A stretch of DNA of 64,000 nt from Halosimplex halobium. Lineage in GTDB: Archaea; Halobacteriota; Halobacteria; Halobacteriales; Haloarculaceae. The notes below the pieces were generated by a model, which saw nothing but the letters and a program-made list of their open reading frames with translations, had not been told where the DNA came from and ran no database searches. A program made the position numbers and the translations under genes. Position 1 is the first letter of the stretch; each line of letters begins with the position of its first letter. Location: NCBI RefSeq assembly GCF_051414055.1, contig NZ_JBLKNX010000022.1, forward strand, positions 22,368 through 86,367, read 5' to 3'. Of the stretch, positions 7,292 to 16,229 are shown piece by piece.

Positions 7292-9087
7292 CGTTCTCCG
7301 TTCGTCGTGTCGTCGGTCGGTCGGCCGGTGGTCGCTGTGTCTGTGGTCGCTACGTCTGTGCTCGCCGCGTCGGCCTCCGGGTCGTCGAGCGGCGGCGTCA
7401 GGTAGACCCGCGCCTCCCACGGGCCGAGGTCGAGTGTCCGTCCCGGGAGTTCGGGAGCGTCGTCGTTGGCGAGCGCGAGTTCGAGGCCGTCGACGGTCAC
7501 GCCGTCGGGTACCTCGAAGGTCGTCGGCCCGTCGTCGAAGTTGAGGACGACGAGCGCGCGCTCGGCGGGTCCGTCACCCTCGCCCGCGAGCGTGCGGGTG
7601 TACGCGAAAATGTCCGGGTGGTCGGGGGCGAGCAGTTCGAAGTCCCCGTAGACCAGCAGGTCGCGGTCCCGGAGCGCGACCAGGTCGCGGTAGTAGTGCA
7701 ACACCGAGTCGGGGTCGGCGCGGGCCCGTTCGACGTTGACCTCGGTGTAGTTGGGGTTGACGCCGATCCACGGGTCGCCGTCGGTGAAGCCGGCCGCTTC
7801 TTCGTCGGCCCACTGCATCGGCGTGCGGGCGTTGTCGCGGCTCATCGCCTCGACGGCCTCGCGCACGTCCTCGTAGGCGTCAGCGTGGCCGTCCTCGTCG
7901 TCGACCGCCGACGCGACGTAGTTGCGCGCCTCCACGTCCCGGAGGTCCTCGCGGGACTCGAAGGGCGCGTTCGTCATCCCGATCTCCTCGCCCTGGTAGA
8001 CGAACGGCGTGCCGCCGAGGGTGTGGGTGAGCGTCCCCAGCAGCTTCGCGGACTTCCGGCGGTACTCGCCGTCGTCGCCGAACCGCGAGACCATGCGGGG
8101 CTGGTCGTGGTTGTTCAGGTACAGCGAGTTCCAGCCCTCGTCGACCAGTCCCTCCTGCCACTTCGCGAGGATCTCCTTGAATTCGACCAGATCCGGGTCG
8201 TCGGCGTCCCACTTCGAGTCGCCGTGGTCGAAGGTGACGTGCTCGAACTGGAAGAGCATCGAGAGCCCGTCCCCGTCCGCGCCGACGTACTCGCGGGCGT
8301 CGTCGACGGAGACGCCGGGCGTCTCGCCGACGGCCAGGATCTCCTCGTCGTCGAGCACCTCGTCGACCATCTCGCCGACGTACTCGTGGACCCGCGGGCC
8401 GTTCATGAAGTGCTCCGCGCCGCCGGAGTCACCGCCGTCGGGGTAGCCCGCCGCCTTGGAGATCATGTTGATCACGTCCATGCGGAAGCCGTCGATGCCG
8501 CGGTCGAGCCACCACGCCATCATGTCGTAGACCGACTCGCGCACGTCGGGATTGGCCCAGTCGAGGTCGGGCTGTTTCTCGTCGAAGAGGTGGAGGTACC
8601 ACGCCTCCCGTTCGTCGTCGTAGGACCACGCGGGGCCGCCGAACACCGACTGCCAGTCGTTGGGCGGTTCGTCGGGCGACCCCTCGACCCAGTGGTAGTA
8701 GTCGGCGTGCTCGCCCTCGCCGCGGCGCGAGCGCTGGAACCACTCGTGCTCGTCGGATGTGTGGTTGACCACGAGGTCCATGATCAGACGAATCCCTCGT
8801 TCGTGGAGTTCGTCGCGCAGGCGCTCCCAGTCGCTCATGTCGCCGTAGGCGTCGTCGATGGCCCGGTAGTCGGCGATGTCGTAGCCGTTGTCGGCCTGCG
8901 GGGAGGCGTAGACGGGGTTGAGCCAGACGGCGTCGACGCCCAACTCCGCCAGGTAGTCGACGCGGTCGATCAGGCCCGGCAGGTCGCCGACCCCGTCGCC
9001 GTCGCTGTCGGCGAAACTCTTCGGGTAGACCTGGTAGACGACCGCCTCCTTCCACCAGACCCGCTCGTCGTCGGCGACGCCGCTCAT
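7288..9087 (-). CDS. GH13 alpha-glucosidase / oligo-1,6-glucosidase (upstream paralogue)
   Basis: 599 residues, a clear tandem paralogue of the following gene. DLVVNH at 104-109, nucleophile D204 in GFRMDVINMISK, acid/base E255 in LAVGETPG, and NHD at 326-328. The GFRMDV form of motif II is typical of enzymes that accept alpha-1,6 linkages, so the pair may divide the work between linkage types. Cytoplasmic (no signal). The C-terminal domain is followed by a low-complexity Thr/Asp tail of about 30 residues. It heads an operon divergent from the ABC transporter, with a 260-bp shared control region containing inverted repeats. Confidence 0.9.
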   Translation of the reverse strand: MSGVADDERVWWKEAVVYQVYPKSFADSDGDGVGDLPGLIDRVDYLAELGVDAVWLNPVYASPQADNGYDIADYRAIDDAYGDMSDWERLRDELHERGIRLIMDLVVNHTSDEHEWFQRSRRGEGEHADYYHWVEGSPDEPPNDWQSVFGGPAWSYDDEREAWYLHLFDEKQPDLDWANPDVRESVYDMMAWWLDRGIDGFRMDVINMISKAAGYPDGGDSGGAEHFMNGPRVHEYVGEMVDEVLDDEEILAVGETPGVSVDDAREYVGADGDGLSMLFQFEHVTFDHGDSKWDADDPDLVEFKEILAKWQEGLVDEGWNSLYLNNHDQPRMVSRFGDDGEYRRKSAKLLGTLTHTLGGTPFVYQGEEIGMTNAPFESREDLRDVEARNYVASAVDDEDGHADAYEDVREAVEAMSRDNARTPMQWADEEAAGFTDGDPWIGVNPNYTEVNVERARADPDSVLHYYRDLVALRDRDLLVYGDFELLAPDHPDIFAYTRTLAGEGDGPAERALVVLNFDDGPTTFEVPDGVTVDGLELALANDDAPELPGRTLDLGPWEARVYLTPPLDDPEADAASTDVATTDTATTGRPTDDTTNGER

Positions 9088-9221
9088 CGCCGGTCACCGT
9101 CCCGACTGGCCTTCGCAGTCGGCACCGCGGCCCTCGTGTGGGGCGCGGTACCGTCCCGCTCGCGTCCGGCGATTCGCTTATCACGTCGTATCGCTTGGAT
9201 GCGTTTCATGGGTCGTGTCCG

Positions 9222-9306
9222 GAAGTCCGACGCGGACTTCGCTCGACAAATACTGACTGGAACGACTCACTTAATTCTGGCGAGGATGTTGAAGAACAGA
9301 TTCAAC
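9222..9306. promoter_or_regulatory. Two inverted repeats in the glucosidase/transporter divergent region
   Basis: The first is perfect: GAAGTCCG (9222-9229), 3-nt spacer, CGGACTTC (9233-9240). The second is GTTGAA (9288-9293), 7-nt spacer, TTCAAC (9301-9306), placed directly upstream of a TATA-like TTTTAT at 9312-9317 that precedes the binding-protein ATG by about 30 nt. The position suits a regulator of the divergent GH13 and ABC operons. The TrmB-family protein encoded downstream is the obvious candidate, and its own promoter contains a palindrome that includes TTCAAC. Confidence 0.5.
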
Positions 9307-9347
9307 CAAAGTTTTATGGGCCAGTCTATCATGGTCTTGAACGAGCG

Positions 9348-11252
9348 ATGTCTGACAACCAGAACCACGGGTCGAACGGGACACCCATGTCGCGCCGGCG
9401 GATGATGCAGCTGATCGGCGCGACGGGCGTCGCGACGGGCCTCGCGGGCTGTGGTGGACAGTCGGCAGTGGAAACCGAGACGCAGGGCGACGGTGGCGAC
9501 GGCGGTGACGGCGGCGACGGCGGGGACACCCCGACCGATTCGCCGACGCCGACCTCGACGCCGGTCCAGGTCGACAGCGAGGCGCTGGCGACCATTCAGG
9601 AACTGGCGTACGTGACCAACCAGGCGATGCCGGTGTTGCCGCTCCAGGAGAAGCTGGCCCAGTCGTTCCAGACGACCGACGACTGGTCGGTTCCCGGGAA
9701 GGACAGCGACAAACTCCAGCTCTACTGGCCGACCGAGTGGCTGCCCCGCTCGGGCGACTGGACGAAAAAGGAGGGTGCGGATGACAACCGCCTGACGTTC
9801 GCCCAGTGGGCGGTCCCGCAGGACTCCCAGTACAACCCCTGGAACGGGAAGAACTTCGCCGAGCCGCGTCGGATGATCTTCGACCGGTTCATGAAGTACA
9901 ACCTCGCGACCCAGGAGTACTCGGGCTACGTGATCCAGGACTGGTCGGTCGACGGGACCGACGTGACCCTCAACGTGCGCGAGGGCCAGACCTGGCACAA
10001 CGGCGACCCCGTCACCGCGACGGACGTGGCCAACCAGATCAAGCTCGACATCTACAACGGCGGGAGCCTCGGCAGCTTCGTCGTGCCCGAGGACATGAAC
10101 AAGCTCCCCGAGCGCGTCGTCGCGGCCGACGAGACGACTGTCGAGATCTCGCTGCAGGAGGCCGTCAACCCCGACATCCTGCTGGCGTACCTCCAGCCGA
10201 AGTACCTCGTCGCTCACGAGGGGACCTACGGCGAGTACGTCACCCAGCTCGACGAGGCCGGGTCCGAGGACGCCCGGTCGGAGGCGCTCTCGGAGCTGAC
10301 CGGCGAGTCCGTCCCCGAACCGGTGGGGTGTGGCCCCTTCCAGTTCGAGGACGCCGACACCCAGCGCACCCTCGTGACGAAGTACGACGACCACCCCGAC
10401 GCGGGCAACATCAACTACGACGAGGTGGAGTACCTCTACAAGCCCCAGAACCAGGGCCGCTGGAACTCCCTCATCAACGAGGAGACCGACGGGTCGGCGA
10501 CGCTGTTCATGCCGTCGAACAAGCTGCGCCAGCTTCCCGACTCGGTGCAGGTCAGCCTCATCCCGCGCCACTGGGGGCTCGGGCTCGTCTTCAACTTCGA
10601 ACAGGAGCCGGTCGACGACCCGCGCGTCCGCAAGGCCATCGCGCACGTCGTCAACCGCGAGCAGGTCGCGAAAAACTCCGGCGCCGGCACGAACTCGAAG
10701 ATCGCCGTCACCTACCCGAGCGGCCTGACCGGCGAGTTCAACGGCCAGATCGAGGGGGCGTGGCTCGAGGGCGTCACCGACGAGTTCCAGACGTACGGCC
10801 GCGGCAGCGCCCAGACGGAGCAGGCCGCCCAGCTGCTTCGCGACGCCGGCTACGAGAAGAACAACGGCACCTGGGAGAAGGACGGCGAGCCGCTCGAGCT
10901 CCCGATCAAGGGACCGTCGGGCTTCTCCGACTGGGTCGCCGGCGCGAACACGGTCGCCTCCCAGCTCAAGGACTTCGGCATCGAGGCCCAGCCGAAGATG
11001 CTCGACACCTCGACCTACTGGGGCCAGGACTACTCGAACGGCGACTTCGTCGTCGGGCTCCAGGGCTGGGCGTCGTACAACCAGTCCCATCCGTACTTCC
11101 ACTTCCAGTGGTTGTTCGACTCCTGGGACGCGAAGAACGCGTGGAACCTGCCGGAGGAGTTCTCGACGCCGGTCCTGCACGACCGGGTCCGCGAGAGCGA
11201 GTCGGTCGCTCCGGCCGACCTCGTCGAAAGTCTCACGACCGCCGAAGAGTAA
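9348..11252 (+). CDS. ABC transporter substrate-binding lipoprotein (SBP_bac_5 family)
   Basis: 634 residues from ATG 9348, chosen because the signal begins here and a TATA-like element lies about 30 nt upstream. The Tat signal MSRRRMMQLIGATGVATGLAGC ends in a lipobox with Cys at about residue 36, followed by a Gly/Asp and Thr/Pro linker typical of haloarchaeal surface lipoproteins. The rest is an SBP_bac_5 (DppA/OppA-like) fold: WHNGDPVTATDVANQIKL is the family signature, and DDPRVRKAIAHVVNREQVA follows further on. This family usually binds peptides but also oligosaccharides in archaea and Thermotoga. The flanking glucosidases and TrmB gene argue for an alpha-glucoside ligand. Confidence 0.88.
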   Translation: MSDNQNHGSNGTPMSRRRMMQLIGATGVATGLAGCGGQSAVETETQGDGGDGGDGGDGGDTPTDSPTPTSTPVQVDSEALATIQELAYVTNQAMPVLPLQEKLAQSFQTTDDWSVPGKDSDKLQLYWPTEWLPRSGDWTKKEGADDNRLTFAQWAVPQDSQYNPWNGKNFAEPRRMIFDRFMKYNLATQEYSGYVIQDWSVDGTDVTLNVREGQTWHNGDPVTATDVANQIKLDIYNGGSLGSFVVPEDMNKLPERVVAADETTVEISLQEAVNPDILLAYLQPKYLVAHEGTYGEYVTQLDEAGSEDARSEALSELTGESVPEPVGCGPFQFEDADTQRTLVTKYDDHPDAGNINYDEVEYLYKPQNQGRWNSLINEETDGSATLFMPSNKLRQLPDSVQVSLIPRHWGLGLVFNFEQEPVDDPRVRKAIAHVVNREQVAKNSGAGTNSKIAVTYPSGLTGEFNGQIEGAWLEGVTDEFQTYGRGSAQTEQAAQLLRDAGYEKNNGTWEKDGEPLELPIKGPSGFSDWVAGANTVASQLKDFGIEAQPKMLDTSTYWGQDYSNGDFVVGLQGWASYNQSHPYFHFQWLFDSWDAKNAWNLPEEFSTPVLHDRVRESESVAPADLVESLTTAEE

Positions 11253-11264
11253 CTACCCCGACCA

Positions 11265-12275
11265 ATGAGCTACGTACTGAAGCGGATCGGACAATCAGTC
11301 CTCACCGTCTTCGTGGTGGTCTCGGCCAGCTTCGGCCTCATCCGGCTGCTGCCCGGCGGTCCGCTGGACTACCTGCGCGCCCAGATGATACAGCAGGGCG
11401 GCAGCTCCATGACGATGTCCGAGATCAACCGGCGCATCGCCGCACAGACCAACATCGCCGTCAACGAACCCATCTACGTCCAGTACGTCGACTACATGGC
11501 GTCGATCCTGACCGGCGACTTCGGCCGGTCGATCTGGTACGAGGAGCCCGTCGCGAGCATCATCGGCCCGGCCATCCCGTGGACGGTCTTCCTGACCGCC
11601 TCCGCGCTCTTTCTCGCGTTCACCGTGGGCGTCTCGCTGGGCGCGGTCATGGCCTACAAGGAAGGCTCGAAGTTCGACGTGGGGAGCACCGGCGTCGGCC
11701 TGGTGCTCAACTCGACGCCGGGGTACGTCGTCGCCCTGCTGTTCGTCGCGTACCTGGGCTACCGCTTCGAGTTCTTCCCGACCGGCGGCCGCTACAACTC
11801 CGCGCTGGACCCGGGCTTTCACCCCGAGTTCCTGCTGAGCGTCCTCTACCACGGGGCCCTGCCCATCGGCTCGATGGCCATCGTCGGCTTCGGCGGCTGG
11901 GCGCTGTCGATGCGAGGCAACTCCATCCGCGTGCTCGGCGAGGACTACCTGCGGGTGGCTCGCCTGCGCGGGCTCTCGACGCGGCGGATCGCGCTTCGGT
12001 ACGTCGCGCGCAACGCCATCCTGCCGATGTACACCGGCCTGATGATCGCCATCGGGACGGTCTTCGGCGGGGCGGTCATCATCGAGAACATCTTCGCGTA
12101 CCCGGGCGTCGGGTTCTACCTGATCCAGGCGATCAACGCCAGGGACTACCCGCTGATGATGGGCGGGTTCATTCTCATCACCGTCGCCATGGTCATCGGC
12201 ATCACCATCGCCGACCTGACCTACGGGATACTCGACCCCCGCGCCAAGGGAGGTGCCTCGCGTGAGTCCTACTGA
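11265..12275 (+). CDS. ABC transporter permease, DppB type
   Basis: 336 residues with six membrane helices. The N-terminus (MSYVLKRIGQSVLTVFVVVSASFGLIRLLPGGP) is the standard DppB/OppB first helix and PGxP motif. The EAA-type coupling loop is GEDYLRVARLRGLSTRRIALRYVARNAILP near residues 225-255. It forms the transmembrane pore with the next permease. It lies 12 bp after the binding-protein stop and overlaps the next gene by 14 bp, within a single operon. Confidence 0.9.
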   Translation: MSYVLKRIGQSVLTVFVVVSASFGLIRLLPGGPLDYLRAQMIQQGGSSMTMSEINRRIAAQTNIAVNEPIYVQYVDYMASILTGDFGRSIWYEEPVASIIGPAIPWTVFLTASALFLAFTVGVSLGAVMAYKEGSKFDVGSTGVGLVLNSTPGYVVALLFVAYLGYRFEFFPTGGRYNSALDPGFHPEFLLSVLYHGALPIGSMAIVGFGGWALSMRGNSIRVLGEDYLRVARLRGLSTRRIALRYVARNAILPMYTGLMIAIGTVFGGAVIIENIFAYPGVGFYLIQAINARDYPLMMGGFILITVAMVIGITIADLTYGILDPRAKGGASRESY

Positions 12276-13536
12276 CGACGAACCGGAACACGACCCCGCC
12301 TTCGACGCCATCGCCGGCGACGACGACCGCATCGACGTCGCCGAGGTCACCGGGACCGACGACGAGTCCGGCCCGTCGCGCCCGGCCATCTCCGGCCACG
12401 GGCGGAAGGGCCGGGTCGCCGCCGACCGGGGCACCGACGACGGCCTCCGCCCGGACGGCGGCGAACGTCCCGACGGAGCGGGCGAGCCCGGGGAACTACG
12501 TTCCGACGGCGCCGGGAGCTCGGTCTCGGAGTTCGAGCAGATGGCCGACGTGCAGCTGACGAAAGGCGAGCGCCGCCGCCAGTGGTTCGAGGAGAAGGTC
12601 CTCGCGCCGGCCCGGATCGTCTGGGAGGACTGGCGCGCCCGCTTCGGCGTCGTCGTCGTCACGTTCTACCTGTTGATGGGCACGGTCGGGCTCGCGCTCG
12701 TCCCGAAGCCCTCGCCCAACCAGGGGCCGCTCCTGGTCGGGGCCTTCCGGACGCTGAAGTACCCGCTCGGGACCACCTCCTCCGGGACGGACATCCTCTC
12801 GCAGATCGTCTACGCGACCCCCCAGATGCTGATCATGATCACCTCCGGCGCGGTGTTCACGGTCGTCCTCGGGACGACGATCGGCACGCTGGCCGGCTAC
12901 AAGGGCGGCAAGACCGACAGCGTCCTGATGACGATCACGGACGTGATGATGACCATCCCGGGGCTGCCGCTGACGATCGTCCTCGCCGCGGTGCTCGGGA
13001 TCTCCGGCAACCCCGTGGTCATCGGGGTCCTCGTCACGATCAACGCCTGGGCGGGGCTCGCACGCGCGATCCGCTCGCAGGTGCTGACGCTGCGCGACGC
13101 CGAGTACGTCGAGGCCTCCCGGATCATGGGCATCCCGACGCCGCGGATCATCGGGAGCGACATCGTCCCGAATCTGATGCCGTACATCACGATGAACTTC
13201 GTCCGGCAGGCCCGCGCGGTCATCTTCGGGGTCGTCGGGCTGTACTTCCTGGGCGTCCTGCCGTACAACAGCGACAACTGGGGCGTCATGATGAACGCCG
13301 CGGTCGGGCGAGCGGGGGCGACCTCCTCGCCGGCGGCGTTCCACTGGCTGCTCATGCCGATGCTGGCCGTCATCTTCCTCGCGCTGGGGCTGACGCTGCT
13401 CGCCCAGGGGGCCGACCGCGTGTTCAACCCGCGGGTCCGCGCCCGCCACGCCAAGACCATCGAGGACGACGGCGACGACGAGGGCGACACCGGCGGCCCC
13501 GGCGGCGCCACCAGCGCGGCCACGGGAGGTATCTGA
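12262..13536 (+). CDS. ABC transporter permease, DppC type, with acidic N-terminal extension
   Basis: 424 residues from the GTG at 12262; a Shine-Dalgarno GGAGGTG at 12249-12255 sits 6 nt before it and decides this start. The first 110 or so residues are an acidic, disordered extension unusual for DppC. Six membrane helices follow, with the coupling loop DAEYVEASRIMGIPTPRIIGSDIVPN. The C-terminal 30 residues are again acidic and Gly-rich. It pairs with the DppB-type permease. Confidence 0.88.
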   Translation: MSPTDDEPEHDPAFDAIAGDDDRIDVAEVTGTDDESGPSRPAISGHGRKGRVAADRGTDDGLRPDGGERPDGAGEPGELRSDGAGSSVSEFEQMADVQLTKGERRRQWFEEKVLAPARIVWEDWRARFGVVVVTFYLLMGTVGLALVPKPSPNQGPLLVGAFRTLKYPLGTTSSGTDILSQIVYATPQMLIMITSGAVFTVVLGTTIGTLAGYKGGKTDSVLMTITDVMMTIPGLPLTIVLAAVLGISGNPVVIGVLVTINAWAGLARAIRSQVLTLRDAEYVEASRIMGIPTPRIIGSDIVPNLMPYITMNFVRQARAVIFGVVGLYFLGVLPYNSDNWGVMMNAAVGRAGATSSPAAFHWLLMPMLAVIFLALGLTLLAQGADRVFNPRVRARHAKTIEDDGDDEGDTGGPGGATSAATGGI

Positions 13537-13537
13537 C

Positions 13538-15820
13538 ATGGCGAGCACGCCCGACGACACGACCGGTAGCACCGACACCGAGGGCCCCTCGCGGGGCCGC
13601 GACGAGACGGCCCGGGGGACCGACGACCCCATCGTCGAGGTGCGCAACGTCAGCGTCACCTACGACCTGCAGGCCCGCGACGCGATGGTGCTCGACGACG
13701 TGAGCCTCGACCTGCGCCGCGGGGAGATCCTCGGCTGCGTCGGCGAGTCGGGCTCGGGCAAGTCCATGCTCGCCAACGCGATGATGGACGCCGTCGAGGA
13801 ACCGGGGATCACTACCGGCGACGTGCGCTACTACCCCTCGGGGAACGCCGACCCGGTCCACGTCCTCGACCTGGACGACGACGACCTCAAGCAGTTCCGC
13901 TGGGAGGAGATCTCGATGGTCTTCCAGGGGGCGCTGTCCTCGTTCAACCCCACGATGACCATCGGCGGGCACTTCGAGGAGACCCTGGAGGCCCACGACT
14001 ACGACGTCGACGAGGGCATGGAGCGGGCCCGCCAGCTGCTCTCGGACCTGTACCTGGACCCCGAGCGGGTGCTGAACGCCTACTCCCACGAGCTGTCCGG
14101 CGGGATGAGCCAGCGGGCGCTGATCGCCCTCTCGCTCATCCTCGAGCCGGACGTGCTCCTGATGGACGAGCCGACCGCCGCGCTGGATCTGCTGATGCAG
14201 CGGTCGATCCTCTCGCTGCTCGACGACATCAAGGAGAAGTACGAGCTGTCTATCCTCTTCATCACGCACGACCTGCCGCTGGTCGCGGGGCTGGCCGACC
14301 GGCTGGCCATCCTCTACGCGTTCGAGCTGGCGGAGGTCGGGCCGAGCGACCAGCTCGTCCGTGACTCCAGCCACCCCTACACCAGGGCGCTGCTGAAGGC
14401 GGTGCCGAACCTCGACGCGCCGCTGGAGACGATGCAGCCCATCGAGGGGACGGCGCCGAACCCGGCGCACGTCCCGGACGGCTGTCACTACGCGCCGCGG
14501 TGTCCGCTGTCCGACCAGCGCTGCCACGAGGAGAAGCCGGAGTGGTACGACGCCGGACCCGACCAGCGGTCGGCCTGTTTCTACCACGAGCAGGCCGACG
14601 AGGCCGTGCCGTTCGACGTGTCGGAGATCGCCGGGACGGTCGAGGACGCGGCGGAGACGGCCGAGCCCGACGACGCGTTCGGCGGCGACGCGAGCAGCGG
14701 GGGCAGCGCCCTGGCCGCACCGGACGACGAGACGGTCGTCTCGCTGGACGACGTGTCCATCCACTTCGAGGAGGACCAGGGGCTGCTCGCGTCGCTGACC
14801 GGCGAGCCCGAGACGGTCCACGCCGTCGACGACGTGAGCATCGACATCCCCGAGAACGACGTGCTGGCGCTGGTCGGCGAGTCCGGCTGCGGCAAGACCA
14901 CGCTGGGCAAGGCGATCATCGGCGTCCAGCGGCCCACCGAGGGCAGCGTCGCCTATCGCGGCCAGGACATCTGGGACGCCAAGGACGGCGTGGGTGACCC
15001 CGAGATCGAGTACGGGGACATCCGCAAGGCGCTGCAGATCATCCACCAGGACCCCGGGGCGTCGCTGAACCCCAACCAGAAGGTCGTCACCTCGCTGGAG
15101 GCGCCGCTGAAGCGCTGGAACCCCGAGCTGTCGACCGAGGACCGCCGGGCGCGCATCTACGCGCTGCTCGACCGGGTCGGCATGACCCCGCCGGAGGACT
15201 ACGCCAACCGCTTCCCCCACCAGCTCTCGGGCGGGGAGCAACAGCGCGTGGCGCTCGTCCGCGCACTGTTGATGAACCCGGACGTGATCCTCGCCGACGA
15301 GGCGGTCTCGGCGCTGGACGTGTCCCTGCGGGTGGAGACGATGGACCTGCTGCTCGAACTGCAGAACCAGTTCAACACCTCCTTCGTCTTCATCTCGCAC
15401 ACGCTGTCGAACGCCCGCTACCTCGCCGAGAAGGCCGACGGGCGCATCGGGATCATGTACCTCGGCGAACTCGTCGAGGTCGGCCCGCCCGACGAGGTGC
15501 TGAACGACCCCCAGCACCCCTACACGAAGGTGCTGCGGTGGGCGACGGCGAACTTAGACCCCAGCGACCAGGAGATGACGGACCCGCCGGTCCGGTCGAT
15601 CGACATCCCCGACCCCGTCGACCCGCCGACGGGCTGTCGGTTCCACACGCGCTGTCCGGAGGCCCGCGAGGCCTGCGTGAGCGAGGCGCCTGACCTCGAC
15701 GAGTCGGGCTCCGGCGAGCGGGCGGTCGCGTGCCACCGGGCGGACTCGAACCACCCCTACTGGGACAGCGAACCCCTGGAGGGCGTCGACGCCGCGGAGT
15801 CGCCGAACGACGGGGACTGA
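13538..15820 (+). CDS. Fused double ABC ATPase, DppD-DppF type
   Basis: 760 residues with two complete nucleotide-binding domains in one chain. Domain 1: Walker A GESGSGKSM near residue 68, LSGGMSQR near 186, LLMDEP near 206, then an oligopeptide-ABC C-terminal segment with cysteines (GCHYAPRCPLSDQRC). Domain 2: GESGCGKTT near 447, LSGGEQQR near 562, ADEAVSALD near 583, and a second cysteine segment (GCRFHTRCPEAREAC), the Opp/Dpp-type iron-sulfur-like element. In most bacteria these are separate DppD and DppF proteins; fusion is known in haloarchaea. A GGAGGT ribosome-binding site lies about 9 nt before the ATG. It energises uptake by the two permeases. Confidence 0.9.
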   Translation: MASTPDDTTGSTDTEGPSRGRDETARGTDDPIVEVRNVSVTYDLQARDAMVLDDVSLDLRRGEILGCVGESGSGKSMLANAMMDAVEEPGITTGDVRYYPSGNADPVHVLDLDDDDLKQFRWEEISMVFQGALSSFNPTMTIGGHFEETLEAHDYDVDEGMERARQLLSDLYLDPERVLNAYSHELSGGMSQRALIALSLILEPDVLLMDEPTAALDLLMQRSILSLLDDIKEKYELSILFITHDLPLVAGLADRLAILYAFELAEVGPSDQLVRDSSHPYTRALLKAVPNLDAPLETMQPIEGTAPNPAHVPDGCHYAPRCPLSDQRCHEEKPEWYDAGPDQRSACFYHEQADEAVPFDVSEIAGTVEDAAETAEPDDAFGGDASSGGSALAAPDDETVVSLDDVSIHFEEDQGLLASLTGEPETVHAVDDVSIDIPENDVLALVGESGCGKTTLGKAIIGVQRPTEGSVAYRGQDIWDAKDGVGDPEIEYGDIRKALQIIHQDPGASLNPNQKVVTSLEAPLKRWNPELSTEDRRARIYALLDRVGMTPPEDYANRFPHQLSGGEQQRVALVRALLMNPDVILADEAVSALDVSLRVETMDLLLELQNQFNTSFVFISHTLSNARYLAEKADGRIGIMYLGELVEVGPPDEVLNDPQHPYTKVLRWATANLDPSDQEMTDPPVRSIDIPDPVDPPTGCRFHTRCPEAREACVSEAPDLDESGSGERAVACHRADSNHPYWDSEPLEGVDAAESPNDGD

Positions 15821-15941
15821 CGATGGCGGTCCCGCGCGCCCGAGGCCGGGCCGCTCCGACATGCGGCGGTCCGGCGGGGCCGGGCGACAGCGGGACCATG
15901 AAGTGGCTCCCCGCCGATCACCGCGTACGGAGGAGGAGGGT

Positions 15942-16139
15942 GTGACGGCAGTCTGGCGCGCGTTCTTCACCGCGAGCGCCGTGTTGCTGGGGTTCCTGGT
16001 CCTGGCGGTCCCGTTCGTCGAACGGGGGACCGGGACGTTCGTGATCTCGGTGGTGAGCTTCGCGATGCTCGCCGTGGTGTTCGTCGCCTCGGCGGCGTTC
16101 ATCCGCGCGGACTGGGACCCCTTCGAGGAGCTGTGGTGA
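15942..16139 (+). CDS. Small two-helix membrane protein at the end of the ABC operon
   Basis: 65 residues from a GTG at 15942, preceded by a purine-rich GGAGGAGGAGGG ribosome-binding stretch. Two hydrophobic helices (about 6-24 and 32-53) and a short acidic tail (DWDPFEELW). The GTG overlaps the TGA of a micro-ORF that starts at 15898 (15 codons) or 15823 (40 codons). No family recognised; its position suggests an accessory of the transporter or simply a co-transcribed gene. Confidence 0.5.
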   Translation: MTAVWRAFFTASAVLLGFLVLAVPFVERGTGTFVISVVSFAMLAVVFVASAAFIRADWDPFEELW

Positions 16140-16229
16140 CCGGCCGCGGGGGACGGCGGGAGCGACGACTCACGGACCGAAAATGCAAGAGGAACAACCA
16201 TACGTGATACCGTTCAACGGAGCGATACC

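Noticed and set aside
7270..9405. Long plus-strand frame opposite the GH13 genes
   Set aside because: Antisense shadow of two unmistakable GH13 enzymes; no domain and no start signal.
9348..15820. Peptide transporter
   Set aside because: The family is commonly peptide-specific, but the neighbouring alpha-glucosidases and TrmB gene argue for oligosaccharides. Kept as SBP_bac_5 family with inferred ligand.
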